Shown here in pieces: positions 24,658-33,756 of a DNA stretch of 64,000 bases (position 1 is its first letter; every line of letters starts with the position of its first letter). The DNA comes from Micromonospora mirobrigensis (GTDB lineage Bacteria; Actinomycetota; Actinomycetes; Mycobacteriales; Micromonosporaceae): positions 310,001-374,000 of the forward strand of contig NZ_FMCX01000003.1 in NCBI RefSeq assembly GCF_900091555.1, written 5' to 3'. The notes under the pieces are model-generated. The model was not told the DNA's origin. It worked only from the letters and a program-made list of their open reading frames with translations, and made no database searches. The translations under genes and the position numbers were made by a program.

Positions 24658-26366
24658 CGGAGTTCCTCCTCGTCGACCCGGATCACCCAGTTGGCGAACG
24701 CCTCGCCCTCGCTCCGGCCGGCCAGGTAGCGGCGGGCCAGTCGTTCCACGTACTCGGGAAGCTCGTCGGCGGTGGTCTTCAGGCCGCGCAGCTTGCGGCC
24801 GAACCCGGCGGTCTGCCCCTGTGCCATGCCGAGGCCGCCACCGAGGTGCACCTGGAAGCCCTCCACCTGACGGCCGTCCGGGCCCACCACCAGCTGGCCC
24901 TTCAACCCGATGTCGGCGACCTGGGTGCGGGCGCAGGCGTTCGGGCAGCCGTTGAGGTGGATGGAGATGTCGGCGTCGAAGTCGCGCAGCCGCTCCTCCA
25001 GCCGGGCCACCAGCTCCTCGCCGCGGGCCTTGGTCTCGACGATGGCCAGCTTGCAGAACTCGATGCCGGTGCAGGCCATGGTGCCGCGCCGCCAGGCCGA
25101 CGGCCGGGCCTCCAGGCCGATCCCGCGCAGCGTCTCGACCAGGGACTCCGTCCGCTCCGGCGGCACGTCGAGCACCAGCAGCTTCTGGTACGGGGTGAGC
25201 CGCACCCGGTCGCTGCCGTGCGCCTCGACCGCGTCGGCGAGCTTCGCCAGCTGCCCGCCGGAGACCCGCCCGACCACCGGCGCGGCGCCGACGTAGTTGC
25301 GGCCGTCACGCTGCGGGTGCACGCCGATGTGGTCGATCGGCTTGGCCGGCAGCTCGGGCGCCGGCCCGTCCAGCAGGGTGCGGCCCAGGTACTCCTTCTC
25401 CAGCACCTCGCGGAACTTCTCGATCCCCCAGTCGGAGACCAGGTACTTCAGCCGGGCCCGGTTGCGCAGCCGGCGGTAGCCGTAGTCGCGGAAGATGCCG
25501 ACCACCCCGGCCCAGACGTCGGGCACCTCGGCCAGCGGAACCCAGACGCCGAGCCGCTTGGCCAGCATCGGGTTGGTGGAGAGGCCGCCACCGACCCAGA
25601 GGTCGAAGCCGGGGCCGTGCTCGGGGTGGTCCACCCCGAGGAAGGCGATGTCGTTCGCCTCGTACGGGGTGTCGACCAGCCAGGAGATGGTGGTCTTGAA
25701 CTTACGGGGCAGGTTCGAGTACGCCTTGTCGCCGACGTACCGGCGGACGATCTCGTCGATCGCCGGGGTGGGGTCCACCAGCTCGTCCGGGGCCACCCCG
25801 GCGACCGGGCTGCCCAGCACGATGCGCGGGCAGTCGCCGCACGCCTCCGTGGTCTGGAGCCCCACCGACTCCAGCCGGCGCCAGATCTCCGGCATGTCCT
25901 CGACCCGGATCCAGTGGTACTGGATGTTCTGCCGGTCGGTGATGTCGGCGGTGTCCCGGGCGAACTCACGGGAGATGTCGGCGATCACCCGGAGCTGGGC
26001 CAGGGACAGCTGACCGCCGTCGACCCGGACCCGGAGCATGAAGAACTCGTCCTCCAGCTCGTGCGGCTCCAGTACCGCGGTGCGACCACCGTCGATGCCG
26101 GCCTTGCGCTGGGTGTAGAGGCCCCACCAGCGGAACCGGCCGCGCAGGTCCTGCGGGTCGATGGAGGCGAAGCCGCCGTGCGCGTAGATGTTCTCGATCC
26201 GGGCCCGGACGTTCAGCGGGTCGTCGTCCTTCTTGATCCGCTCGTTGGCGTTGAGCGGCTCCCGGTGCCCCAACGCCCACTGTCCCTCCCCGCGCTGGCG
26301 GCGGGGCGCCCGTGCGGCGGGGGCCGTCGGGTCCTGAGCGCGGGCCGGGGTGCTGCTGACCGCCAT
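24654..26366 (-). CDS. sir: Ferredoxin-dependent sulfite reductase (nitrite/sulfite reductase family)
   Basis: 570 residues. Two ferredoxin-like halves are followed by siroheme/iron-sulfur domains. The cluster ligands are Cys432 and Cys438 (ACTGIEFCKLA), then Cys474 and Cys478 (NGCPNAC). Reduces sulfite to sulfide with six electrons from ferredoxin. The family also includes nitrite reductases, but cysH and the siroheme chelatase in the same operon point to sulfite. The ATG at 26366 follows GGAGGA. First main gene of the operon, 137 bases downstream of a leader peptide. Confidence 0.95.
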   Translation of the reverse strand: MAVSSTPARAQDPTAPAARAPRRQRGEGQWALGHREPLNANERIKKDDDPLNVRARIENIYAHGGFASIDPQDLRGRFRWWGLYTQRKAGIDGGRTAVLEPHELEDEFFMLRVRVDGGQLSLAQLRVIADISREFARDTADITDRQNIQYHWIRVEDMPEIWRRLESVGLQTTEACGDCPRIVLGSPVAGVAPDELVDPTPAIDEIVRRYVGDKAYSNLPRKFKTTISWLVDTPYEANDIAFLGVDHPEHGPGFDLWVGGGLSTNPMLAKRLGVWVPLAEVPDVWAGVVGIFRDYGYRRLRNRARLKYLVSDWGIEKFREVLEKEYLGRTLLDGPAPELPAKPIDHIGVHPQRDGRNYVGAAPVVGRVSGGQLAKLADAVEAHGSDRVRLTPYQKLLVLDVPPERTESLVETLRGIGLEARPSAWRRGTMACTGIEFCKLAIVETKARGEELVARLEERLRDFDADISIHLNGCPNACARTQVADIGLKGQLVVGPDGRQVEGFQVHLGGGLGMAQGQTAGFGRKLRGLKTTADELPEYVERLARRYLAGRSEGEAFANWVIRVDEEELR

Positions 26367-26377
26367 CGCGGCGTCCT

Positions 26378-26451
26378 CCGTTGTCTGCTGATGCCTCGGT
26401 GGGAGCGCGGGCGCGACGGCCGACCCCAGAGCCGGGGGCCGAGGACAACGG
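26378..26451 (-). promoter_or_regulatory. Candidate attenuator stem next to the sir ribosome site
   Basis: On the minus strand CCGTTGTC (26451-26444) can pair with GACAACGG (26385-26378). The second arm overlaps the first bases of GGAGG, the sir ribosome site, so the stem would hide it. Whether a competing fold with the leader ORF exists was not tested. Confidence 0.4.
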
Positions 26452-26503
26452 TGTCGGAACGGCCGGCGCGGAAGCGCGCCCGAGACAGATTGGTCGGGCG
26501 TCG

Positions 26504-26599
26504 TCAGTAGGCCGGACAGATCGCGCTGCGCACGCGGCCGTAATCGACGTGGCGACGAGCCACGAAGCGGCGGACGACAGCGGCGGTCATGACGGTCAT
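26504..26599 (-). CDS. Cysteine-type leader peptide of the sir operon
   Basis: 31 residues, MTVMTAAVVRRFVARRHVDY then GRVRSAICPAY, starting at ATG 26599 (or the in-frame ATG at 26590). It matches the short actinobacterial leader peptides with an RRHVDLxRxxSAxC pattern that precede sulfur and cysteine genes. The single Cys is four residues from the end, placed to sense charged tRNA-Cys. It lies upstream of sir on the same strand. The role in attenuation is inferred from position and pattern. Confidence 0.75.
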   Translation of the reverse strand: MTVMTAAVVRRFVARRHVDYGRVRSAICPAY

Positions 26600-26694
26600 G
26601 CTGCCACACCGCAGCTGACCCGGCCAACGAACAAGTTCCCCATCCCACATCACGGGCCCACCCCCACCTACGCCCCCTCCCCCGCCCCGGTTTT

Positions 26695-26755
26695 GTTGAT
26701 CATGAAGTTAGCGTCGCGGATCGCCCCTTTTGTCGACGCTAACTTCATGATCAAC
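26695..26755. repeat. Perfect 22-bp inverted repeat (interspersed palindrome)
   Basis: Arms 26695-26716 and 26734-26755 are exact reverse complements; the outer part reads GTTGATCATGAAGTTAGCG. The loop is 17 bases. It lies between divergent transcripts (sir leader and the glycosyltransferase), so it is not placed as a terminator. Half of it recurs at 10792-10809. Confidence 0.8.
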
Positions 26756-26776
26756 GGCCCGGCGGAGGGGCCGGCC

Positions 26777-26823
26777 GGGGTGGGGGGTGGGGGGTGGGGG
26801 TGGGGGTGGGGGGTGGGGTGGGG
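26777..26823 (+). promoter_or_regulatory. Dense G-tract, strong quadruplex-forming candidate
   Basis: Nearly fifty bases made only of G runs (four to six long) separated by single T residues, on the plus strand about 50 bases upstream of the glycosyltransferase start. Short loops and long G runs predict a very stable four-stranded structure. The rest of 26600-26874 shows only C-rich and G-rich non-coding sequence. Confidence 0.6.
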
Positions 26824-26874
26824 CTTTCGGCCTTGGGTGGGGGCGGGGGGTGCGAGGCTCGGTGGGTGGCCGAG

Positions 26875-28452
26875 ATGTCCGAGGGAGCAGGCCGGCGCAG
26901 GGCCGGGAGTCCGCTCGGAACCGGCGGGTGGGCCGGCGCGCGGCGCAGCGGGCGACGGGACGGACCGGGCGGCGTACGGGCCGGAGTGCCAGGTGTTCCG
27001 GTATGGGTCTGGCCGACGGGGCTGACGCTGCTGGTGACCCTGATCGGTATCGGTCGGGCCCAGCCGTGGCGGGACGAGCTGGCCACCTGGAGCGCGGCCA
27101 CCCGGCCGACCGGCGACCTGGCCCGGATGGCGGGGAACGTCGACGCGGTCACCGCCCCGTACTACCTGCTCATGCACGGCTGGATCGCGCTGGCCGGGGA
27201 CTCGCCGGCCGCGCTGCGGCTGCCGTCGGCACTGGCCATGACCGGAGCCGCCGCGCTGACCACCGGGCTCGGGGAGCGGCTCTTCGGCGCCCGGGCCGGG
27301 CTGCTCGCCGGGCTGCTGTTCGCGGTCCTCCCCGGCACCTCGCGGTACGGCCAGGAGGCCCGCCCGTACGCGCTGGCCACCCTCCTCGCCGTGCTCGCCA
27401 CGCTGCTGCTGGTCGACGCGCTGCGCCGGCCGGCCCAGGCGAGGGCCCGCTGGGCGGCGTACGCCGGCACGGTCGCCGCGTTGGGGCTGACCCACCTCCT
27501 CGCGCTCACCCTGCTCGCCGGCCACGGCATCGCGGTGCTCGCCGCCCGGGAGCAGCCGACCACAGCAGCCCGAGAGAGCCGGGCCACCACGGCCCGGCGA
27601 CGGCGGGCGGGACCGGGGCCGGTGACGTGCTGGCTGCTCGCCCTGCTGCCCGCGGCGGCCCTGGTCGCCCCGCTGGTGGTGCTGGCCCGCGCCCAGCACT
27701 CGCGGCAGCTGGACTGGGTCGACCCGGCCCGGCTCGCCGACCTGGCCGCGCTGCCCGGCGCGCTGGCCCAGAGCGGTGTGGTCGGCGGGCTGCTGGTCGG
27801 GTCGGCCGCGCTCGGCGCCGCCCGGGCCGGCCGGCGGGCGGTGCTGCCGGGGGCCTGCCTGCTGGCGCCGGCGCTGCTGCTCTTCGCCGCGGGGCGGTAC
27901 GTGCCGCTCTGGGTGCCCCGCTACCTCGCCCTCACCGTGCCGTTCGGTTGCCTGCTGGCGGGGGTGGCGCTGGCCGGCGTACGACTGCGGGCCGGGGTGG
28001 CGGTGGTGGCCCTGGCCGGCCTGCTCGGCCTGCCCGACCAGGCCGGGATCCGGCGCACCCACGACTGGCCGCGTACCGCCGAGGTCGACTACCGGGGGGC
28101 CGCCCGGATCATCGGAAACGGTCAGCGGGCCGGCGACGCGGTGGTCTGGTCACCCCGGGACGGGCCGCTGCTGCTGGACGTCGGCACGGCGTACCACCTG
28201 GGGTCGCGGCGGCCCCGCGACGTGCTGGTGGTACGCGACCAGCGGCGGCGCGCCGACCTCTGGGCCGACGAGTGTGGCCGACCGACCGGGTGCCTGGCCG
28301 GCGTGCCCCGGGTGTGGCTGGTGGTCGCCGGGCGGCACGACGACCCGCCGGCCGCCGTGCCGGGCGCGAAGGGCGCGGCGCTGCGCGACCCTTACACCGT
28401 GCGCCAGGTCTGGCACCGGCCCGGTCTGACGGTCGCCCTGCTCAGCCGCTGA
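26875..28452 (+). CDS. Polytopic membrane glycosyltransferase (GT39/ArnT-like)
   Basis: 525 residues with about ten hydrophobic helices. After the first helix (PTGLTLLVTLIGIG) comes QPWRDELATW, the acidic pair in the first external loop that is typical of GT-C enzymes using polyprenyl-phosphate sugars. NVDAVTAPYYLLMHGWI and RYGQEARPYALATLLAVLA follow, both also typical of the family. A soluble C-terminal domain of about 150 residues ends the protein. It probably transfers a sugar outside the membrane onto lipid, glycan or protein. The first 40 residues are basic and proline-rich. ATG 26875 is chosen; GTG 26866 is also possible. Confidence 0.8.
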   Translation: MSEGAGRRRAGSPLGTGGWAGARRSGRRDGPGGVRAGVPGVPVWVWPTGLTLLVTLIGIGRAQPWRDELATWSAATRPTGDLARMAGNVDAVTAPYYLLMHGWIALAGDSPAALRLPSALAMTGAAALTTGLGERLFGARAGLLAGLLFAVLPGTSRYGQEARPYALATLLAVLATLLLVDALRRPAQARARWAAYAGTVAALGLTHLLALTLLAGHGIAVLAAREQPTTAARESRATTARRRRAGPGPVTCWLLALLPAAALVAPLVVLARAQHSRQLDWVDPARLADLAALPGALAQSGVVGGLLVGSAALGAARAGRRAVLPGACLLAPALLLFAAGRYVPLWVPRYLALTVPFGCLLAGVALAGVRLRAGVAVVALAGLLGLPDQAGIRRTHDWPRTAEVDYRGAARIIGNGQRAGDAVVWSPRDGPLLLDVGTAYHLGSRRPRDVLVVRDQRRRADLWADECGRPTGCLAGVPRVWLVVAGRHDDPPAAVPGAKGAALRDPYTVRQVWHRPGLTVALLSR

Positions 28453-28474
28453 AACCGGCCCGGCCCCGGGGCGG

Positions 28475-30022
28475 TCAGCCGGCGAGCCGGTCGGCGGTGC
28501 CGCGGGAGAGCGGGACGACCAGCATCGCCTCGGTGCCGCCCTCGGCCCCGTTGCGCAGCTCGATGGTGCCGCGCAGCTCGCCGGTGACCAGCGCCCGGAC
28601 GATCTGCAGGCCCAGCCGGCCGCCCCGCTCGGCGTCGAACTCGGCGGGCAGGCCGCGGCCGTTGTCGGCCACCGACACGTGCAGCTGCTTGCGGAACCGG
28701 TGCGCGGTCACCACCACCTCGGGCCGCCCGTCCGGCTCGGCCGGGGCCGGGCCGTCCTCGCCGGGGGCCGGGAAGCCGTGCTCGACCGCGTTGAGCAGCA
28801 GCTCGTTGAGGACCATCACCAGCGAGGTGGCGATCTCGGCGGGCAGCACGCCGAAGCTCCCCTTCCGGCGCATGCCGACGGAGACCTCGGTGGCCGCCAC
28901 CTCGGTCGCCGCGCTGGCCACCCGGTCGACGATGCCGTCGAACTCGACCGCCTCGTCGCTGGACATGGAGAGGGTCTCGTGCACCAGCGCGATCGAGGCG
29001 ACCCGGCGGACCGACTCCTCCAGCGCGACCCGGGCCTCCGGCATGGAGACCCGGCGGGCCTGGAGGCGGAGCAGCGCCGCCACGGTCTGGAGGTTGTTCT
29101 TCACCCGGTGGTGGATCTCCCGGATGGTGGCGTCCTTGGTGATCAGGGCCCGGTCCCGGCGGCGTACCTCGGTGATGTCGCGGACCAGCACCAGCGCGCC
29201 GATCGGCACCCCGGCCGGCATCAGCGGCAGGGACCGGGTCAGCATGGTGGCGCCCCGGGCGTCGATCTCCCGCCGGGGCGGCGCCTCGCCGCGCAGCGCG
29301 GCGAGCACCCCGTTGGCCGCGTCGGTGCCCTCCAGCGGGTCGGCGGCCAGCCGCCGGTGCAGCTTGGCCAGGTCCTCCCCGACCAGATGGGAGGCGTATC
29401 CCAGCCGTCGGTACGCGGACTGCGCGTTCGGGCTGGCGTAGGTGACCTTGCCGCCCGCGTCCAGCCGGACCAGGCCGTCGCCGACCCGGGGCGCCGAGGT
29501 GGTCTCCCCCGGGTGCCGGGGCGGTGGGAAGGTGCCGTCGGCGATCATCTGGGCCAGGTCGTCGGCGGTGGTCAGGTAGTTCAGCTCCAGCTGGCTGGGC
29601 GTACGGGCGGTGGAGAGGTTGGTGTCCCGGCCGACCACCGCGATCACCTCACCGGCCTCCCCCTCGGCGGTCCGCAGCCGCACCGGGATCGCCTCGTGCC
29701 GAGCCGGCACGTCGCCGTACCAGACCGGGTCGCCCTCCCGCCAGATCCGGCCCTGCCGGTGGGCGACCTCCAGGTGCGCCACCTCCGGCCCGCCGACGAT
29801 CCGGCCGACCTGGTCGTCCAGGTAGGCGGTCGGCGCGGTGGTGGGCCGCACCTGGGCGACGCAGAGGTAGGTGCCCTCGCCGTCGACCGGCACCCAGAGC
29901 AGCAGGTCGGCGAAGGAGAGGTCGGACAGCAGCTGCCAGTCCCCCGCGAGCCGGTGCAGGTGGTCGACGTCGGAGGGCCGGAGCTGGGTGTGCTCCTCGG
30001 CGAGGTCGCGCAGCGTGGACAC
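28475..30022 (-). CDS. pdtaS: Sensor histidine kinase PdtaS
   Basis: 515 residues. Starts VSTLRDLAEEHTQLRPSDVDHLHRL, nearly the same as mycobacterial PdtaS, which fixes GTG 30022. The order is a GAF-like sensor (about 20-170), a PAS domain (about 182-290), a HisKA_2 dimerisation helix with IREIHHRVKNNLQ (His304 or His305) and a HATPase_c domain with ELLLNAVEHGF. It is cytosolic. In mycobacteria it phosphorylates PdtaR, an ANTAR RNA-binding antiterminator, in response to nitric oxide, copper or other signals. No pdtaR gene is adjacent. Confidence 0.92.
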   Translation of the reverse strand: MSTLRDLAEEHTQLRPSDVDHLHRLAGDWQLLSDLSFADLLLWVPVDGEGTYLCVAQVRPTTAPTAYLDDQVGRIVGGPEVAHLEVAHRQGRIWREGDPVWYGDVPARHEAIPVRLRTAEGEAGEVIAVVGRDTNLSTARTPSQLELNYLTTADDLAQMIADGTFPPPRHPGETTSAPRVGDGLVRLDAGGKVTYASPNAQSAYRRLGYASHLVGEDLAKLHRRLAADPLEGTDAANGVLAALRGEAPPRREIDARGATMLTRSLPLMPAGVPIGALVLVRDITEVRRRDRALITKDATIREIHHRVKNNLQTVAALLRLQARRVSMPEARVALEESVRRVASIALVHETLSMSSDEAVEFDGIVDRVASAATEVAATEVSVGMRRKGSFGVLPAEIATSLVMVLNELLLNAVEHGFPAPGEDGPAPAEPDGRPEVVVTAHRFRKQLHVSVADNGRGLPAEFDAERGGRLGLQIVRALVTGELRGTIELRNGAEGGTEAMLVVPLSRGTADRLAG

Positions 30023-30112
30023 GCCCACCAGCGTGCCACGGCGGGCCGGCCGGCGTGGTGGCGGCCGGCCCGGGTGGCCGGGGCGTGGATCACGGACCGG
30101 CCGGCGATCCCC

Positions 30113-30118
30113 TAGGCT
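30113..30118 (+). promoter_or_regulatory. -10 element of the TPR protein gene
   Basis: TAGGCT gives a predicted start about 30125 and a leader of about 33 bases with GGAGGAAAGG before the GTG. CTTGCC (30117-30122) and GGCAAG (30130-30135) flank the start region as a small dyad. Confidence 0.45.
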
Positions 30119-30157
30119 TGCCCGGCCCAGGCAAGCACCGGCGGAGGAAAGGTCGAC

Positions 30158-31990
30158 GTGTCCGAGGGAAGGGACGAACCCGCGCTCACCGCGGCGGAGG
30201 AACTGGCCCTGGCCCGGCTGGCCCTGGAGTCCGGTGACCTCACGCACGCCGCGGACCACGTCGCCGGCGCGCTGATGCGGGCGCCCACGCTGCCCGAGGC
30301 GCACGAGACGCTGGCCCGGCTGGCCGCCGCCGCCGGCCCGGACGCGCTCGAGCTGTTCCCGCTCGGCCGGCACGCCTTCGTCGGGACCGTCGTCGCCCGG
30401 GCCCATCTGCTCGCCGCCGCCGGCCGACCCGCCGACGGGCTGGACCTGCTCGCCGCCGCCACCGCGCACGCCCCCCGCTCCGACTGGGCCGGGGTGCCGT
30501 GGGTGGTCGCGCCCGAGCTGGCCGCCCGACTCGACCCGGACCGGATCGCCCGGCTGCTGATGCAGGTCTGCGCGGCGGTCCCCGACCCGGTGCCCCGGGC
30601 CGGCCGGGCGGCGCTGCGGGCGTACCTCACCCTGGCCGGGAACGCGGTCGCCGCGCACCCCGGCCACGGCCTGCTGCTGGGGGCGGCGTCCGCGCTGGCC
30701 CGGCGGGTCGGCGAGGTCGCCCTCGCCGTCACCTGGGCCTCCCGGGGAGTACGCGCACAGCCGTCGAAGCTCGGCGAGGTGTGGCTCGGGTACGCGTACC
30801 GCAGCGCCGGCCGGATCCGCGAGGCGCTCGCCGCGCTGGGTCGGGCGGTCGAGCACGACCCCGACGACCTGGCCGTCTACGCCGACATCGCGGGGACGCT
30901 GGCCGACAACGGCCGGCTCGACGAGGCGCTGGAGTGGATCGACCGGGCGCTGGCCCGGGACCCCACCTTCGACTGCGCCGTGCACACCGCCCACCGGCTG
31001 CGCTTCCAGCGCGACGGCGACGTGGCGCACCTGGTGGCGCTGGCGGACTTCGTCCGCGACCATCCCGACGACAGTCACGAGCACGGCGACCTGGCCGAGT
31101 GCTGTCGGGGCCGGCCCTGGCTGGGGCAGGTCACCCCGGCCGGCGGGACGATGGTCGACGTGCTGCGGCAGAGCCTGGCCGCCGACGGCACCCTCACCGC
31201 CGCGGTACGCCTCGACGGGCTGGAGCCGCCGAGCGCGGTGCGTACCGCCACGGCGGCGGTGCCCGGGCTGCGGGTCGAGGTGGCCGAGGTCGCCGACCCC
31301 GACCCGCGGGAACCCCGCCGGGCCAGCACCTGCCAGCTCTGGCGGTACGACGGCACGAGCGTCGCGCCCGCGCTGCCCGCCCCGTCCACGGCGGCCGCCG
31401 ACCGGTTGCGCCAGCTCGCCCAGCCGGCCTGGCCGCACCCGCCGGCCGCGTACGACGCCGCGGTCGGCCTGGCCACCCTGGAGCTGGCCGACCTGCTCGG
31501 ACTGCTGGTGCACCCGCCCGACGCGCCGGGCACCGCGCTGGGGCGGGTGCTGGTCGACCAGGACCCGTCGCTCTGGGTGCGCTGCGCGCAGGTCTGGGCC
31601 TGCCTCGGCCTGCTGCACCACCGCACCGACGAGCCGTGGGCGGACTCCACCCGGCGCCGGGTGCTGCTGGAACTGGTCTGGGGTGTGGAGGACTGGACCA
31701 CCGAGGCCGCGCTGTTCGCCCTGGTCACCGCCGCCTGGGTGGACCCGGCGGTACGCCCCGAGGTGGCCTCGGTGGTGGCCGAACGGCTCGCCGACGTGGC
31801 GGCGGTGTCCCGGGACCGGCCGGTCCCCATCGCCACCTCCCTGGCCCACCTGGCCCTGGCCACTCCGGCGCTGGACCCGGCGACGAAGGCGCTGGCCGGT
31901 GAGCTGATCGCCGACGCGGCCGATTCGACCGGCCGGGGGATGCTCTCCCGGCTCTGGCGGCGCCTGACCGCCCTCTTCGGCCGCCGCTGA
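30158..31990 (+). CDS. Tetratricopeptide-repeat protein
   Basis: 610 residues, soluble. Recognisable TPR units lie in the first half, for example RIREALAALGRAVEHDPDDL and NGRLDEALEWIDRALARDPTF at about 220-275. The C-terminal half is helical and unassigned. TPR proteins act as scaffolds; no partner is apparent. It is divergent from pdtaS with 135 bases between. GTG 30158 has a strong ribosome site. I do not recognise a named family. Confidence 0.8.
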   Translation: MSEGRDEPALTAAEELALARLALESGDLTHAADHVAGALMRAPTLPEAHETLARLAAAAGPDALELFPLGRHAFVGTVVARAHLLAAAGRPADGLDLLAAATAHAPRSDWAGVPWVVAPELAARLDPDRIARLLMQVCAAVPDPVPRAGRAALRAYLTLAGNAVAAHPGHGLLLGAASALARRVGEVALAVTWASRGVRAQPSKLGEVWLGYAYRSAGRIREALAALGRAVEHDPDDLAVYADIAGTLADNGRLDEALEWIDRALARDPTFDCAVHTAHRLRFQRDGDVAHLVALADFVRDHPDDSHEHGDLAECCRGRPWLGQVTPAGGTMVDVLRQSLAADGTLTAAVRLDGLEPPSAVRTATAAVPGLRVEVAEVADPDPREPRRASTCQLWRYDGTSVAPALPAPSTAAADRLRQLAQPAWPHPPAAYDAAVGLATLELADLLGLLVHPPDAPGTALGRVLVDQDPSLWVRCAQVWACLGLLHHRTDEPWADSTRRRVLLELVWGVEDWTTEAALFALVTAAWVDPAVRPEVASVVAERLADVAAVSRDRPVPIATSLAHLALATPALDPATKALAGELIADAADSTGRGMLSRLWRRLTALFGRR

Positions 31991-32074
31991 CGCCCCGCCG
32001 CGCCCGCGCGGGCGCGGGCGGCCGGACGCGCCCTGCCGCACCTCGGGGCAACGCCTCGCGGTACGCCCGATGCG

Positions 32075-32118
32075 CCGCAGGTCGCCCCCTCACCTCACGG
32101 CGAAGGAACGACCTGCGG
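32075..32118. terminator. Inverted repeat between convergent TPR and MFS genes
   Basis: CCGCAGGTCG (32075-32084) and CGACCTGCGG (32109-32118) are exact reverse complements; a likely two-way terminator. Confidence 0.55.
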
Positions 32119-32142
32119 CATGTCGTCGAAAAGCGGTCGGCG

Positions 32143-33729
32143 TCAGACGCCGGCCTTGCCGAGGGCGACCTCGGCCTGCTCCTCGCCGCTGGCGTCGGGC
32201 GCGGGGGTGTCGTTGCTGGAGCGCAGCGGCACCTCCTTGATGAACCAGGCGAGCAGCGGCACCAGGACGGTGAAGAGCACCGCCCAGAGGAACACGTGCG
32301 AGATGGCGTCGGAGAGCCCGCCGAGGACCAGTTCCCGGGTCTGCGCCGGCAGCGCCTTGAGCTTCTCCAGGTCCATCCGGCCGCCCTCGCCGCCGCCCCC
32401 GCTGAACGCGGCGCCGGCCGGGGAGTCGGCGAGCCGGTTGGCGAAGATGGCGCCGAAGAGCGAGATGCCGAACGAGCCGCCGATGGAGCGGAAGAAGGTG
32501 GCCCCGCCGCTGGCCGCGCCGAGGTCCTTCTGCTCGACGCTGTTCTGCGCGATCAGCATCGAGGTCTGCATCAGGAAGCCCATGCCGGCGCCGAGCACCA
32601 CCATGTAGAGCGAGGACATCGTCTTGCTGGTGTCCACGTCCAGCCGACTGAGCAGGAACATGCCGGCGGTCATCACCACGCCGCCGACGATCGGGAAGAT
32701 CCGGTAGCGGCCGGTGGTGGTGATGGCCCGGCCGACGACCAGGGACACGACGAGCATGCCGAACATCAGCGGCAGCAGCAGCAGACCGCTGTTGGTGGCC
32801 GACGCGCCCTGCACGGTCTGCTGGTAGAGCGGCAGGAAGTTCATCGCGCCGAACATCGCGAAGCCGAGCAGGAACCCGATCACCGAGATGAGGGCGAAGT
32901 TCCGGTTGGCGAACAGGCCGAGCGGCAGGATCGGCTCGGGCACCCGGCGCTCGACGAGACCGAAGGCGACCAGGGTGACCAGGGCGAGGGCCGCGAGGCC
33001 GAGGATCTGCGGCGAGGTCCAGTCGTACTCGGTGCCACCCCAGGTGGTGACCAGCACGATCGCGGTGATGCCGACCGACAGCAGCGCGGCGCCCAGCCAG
33101 TCGATCTTGTGCTCGGTGCGGTACTTCGGCAGGTGCATGGTGGTGGCGAGCACCAGCAGGGCGACGCCGCCGAGCGGCAGGTTGACGTAGAACGCCCACC
33201 GCCAGGACAGGTTGTCGGTGATGAAGCCACCCACCAGCGGGCCGGCGACCATGGCGATGGCCATGATGCCGGCGAACATGCCCTGGTAGCGGCCCCGCTC
33301 CCGGGGCGGCACGAGGTCGCCGATGATCGCCATCACGCCGACCATCAGGCCACCGGCGCCGAGGCCCTGGACGGCCCGGAAGACGATCAGCTCGATCAGG
33401 CCGTTGTCGACGCCGCCGAGCATCGCCGAGCCGGACATGCCGCAGAGCGCGGAGCCGACCAGGAAGACGACCACCGAGGTGAGGAAGACGCTCTTGCGGC
33501 CGTACAGGTCACCGAGCTTGCCCCAGATCGGGGTGGAGACGGTGGTGCCGAGGACGTACGCGGTGACGATCCAGGTGAAGTGGTTCGCCCCGCCGAACTC
33601 GAAGGCGATCCTCGGCAGCGCCGTGCTGACGATCATGTTGTCGAGCATCGCGAGCATCATCGCGATCATCAGACCGAACAGCACGACCCGCACGTTGGGT
33701 CTCGCCGTCGGCTGGACTGACTGAGTCAT
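32143..33729 (-). CDS. MFS drug efflux transporter, DHA2 (14-helix) family
   Basis: 528 residues with 14 predicted membrane helices. The TM1 motif LDNMIVSTALPRI (motif D1 of the 14-TMS family), the loop-2 motif GKLGDLYGRKSVFL and the antiporter motif C-like GPLVGGFITDNLSWRWAFYVNLP identify an EmrB/QacA-type drug/proton antiporter. It faces a TetR gene across a 112-base intergenic region with a repeated operator, the usual layout for substrate-inducible efflux. The ATG at 33729 follows GGGAG. The substrate is not deducible. Confidence 0.93.
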   Translation of the reverse strand: MTQSVQPTARPNVRVVLFGLMIAMMLAMLDNMIVSTALPRIAFEFGGANHFTWIVTAYVLGTTVSTPIWGKLGDLYGRKSVFLTSVVVFLVGSALCGMSGSAMLGGVDNGLIELIVFRAVQGLGAGGLMVGVMAIIGDLVPPRERGRYQGMFAGIMAIAMVAGPLVGGFITDNLSWRWAFYVNLPLGGVALLVLATTMHLPKYRTEHKIDWLGAALLSVGITAIVLVTTWGGTEYDWTSPQILGLAALALVTLVAFGLVERRVPEPILPLGLFANRNFALISVIGFLLGFAMFGAMNFLPLYQQTVQGASATNSGLLLLPLMFGMLVVSLVVGRAITTTGRYRIFPIVGGVVMTAGMFLLSRLDVDTSKTMSSLYMVVLGAGMGFLMQTSMLIAQNSVEQKDLGAASGGATFFRSIGGSFGISLFGAIFANRLADSPAGAAFSGGGGEGGRMDLEKLKALPAQTRELVLGGLSDAISHVFLWAVLFTVLVPLLAWFIKEVPLRSSNDTPAPDASGEEQAEVALGKAGV

Positions 33730-33756
33730 GGGTAAGCTCCCCCCGAGATGTGACGC

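Noticed and set aside
26777..26823. The G/T tract as a tandem-repeat (VNTR) or CRISPR-like array
   Set aside because: G-run lengths vary without a fixed unit and there are no spacers; treated as a quadruplex candidate only.
28475..32041. A 1188-residue frame extending pdtaS upstream
   Set aside because: The PdtaS N-terminus is fixed by similarity to mycobacterial PdtaS; the extension is antisense to the TPR gene.
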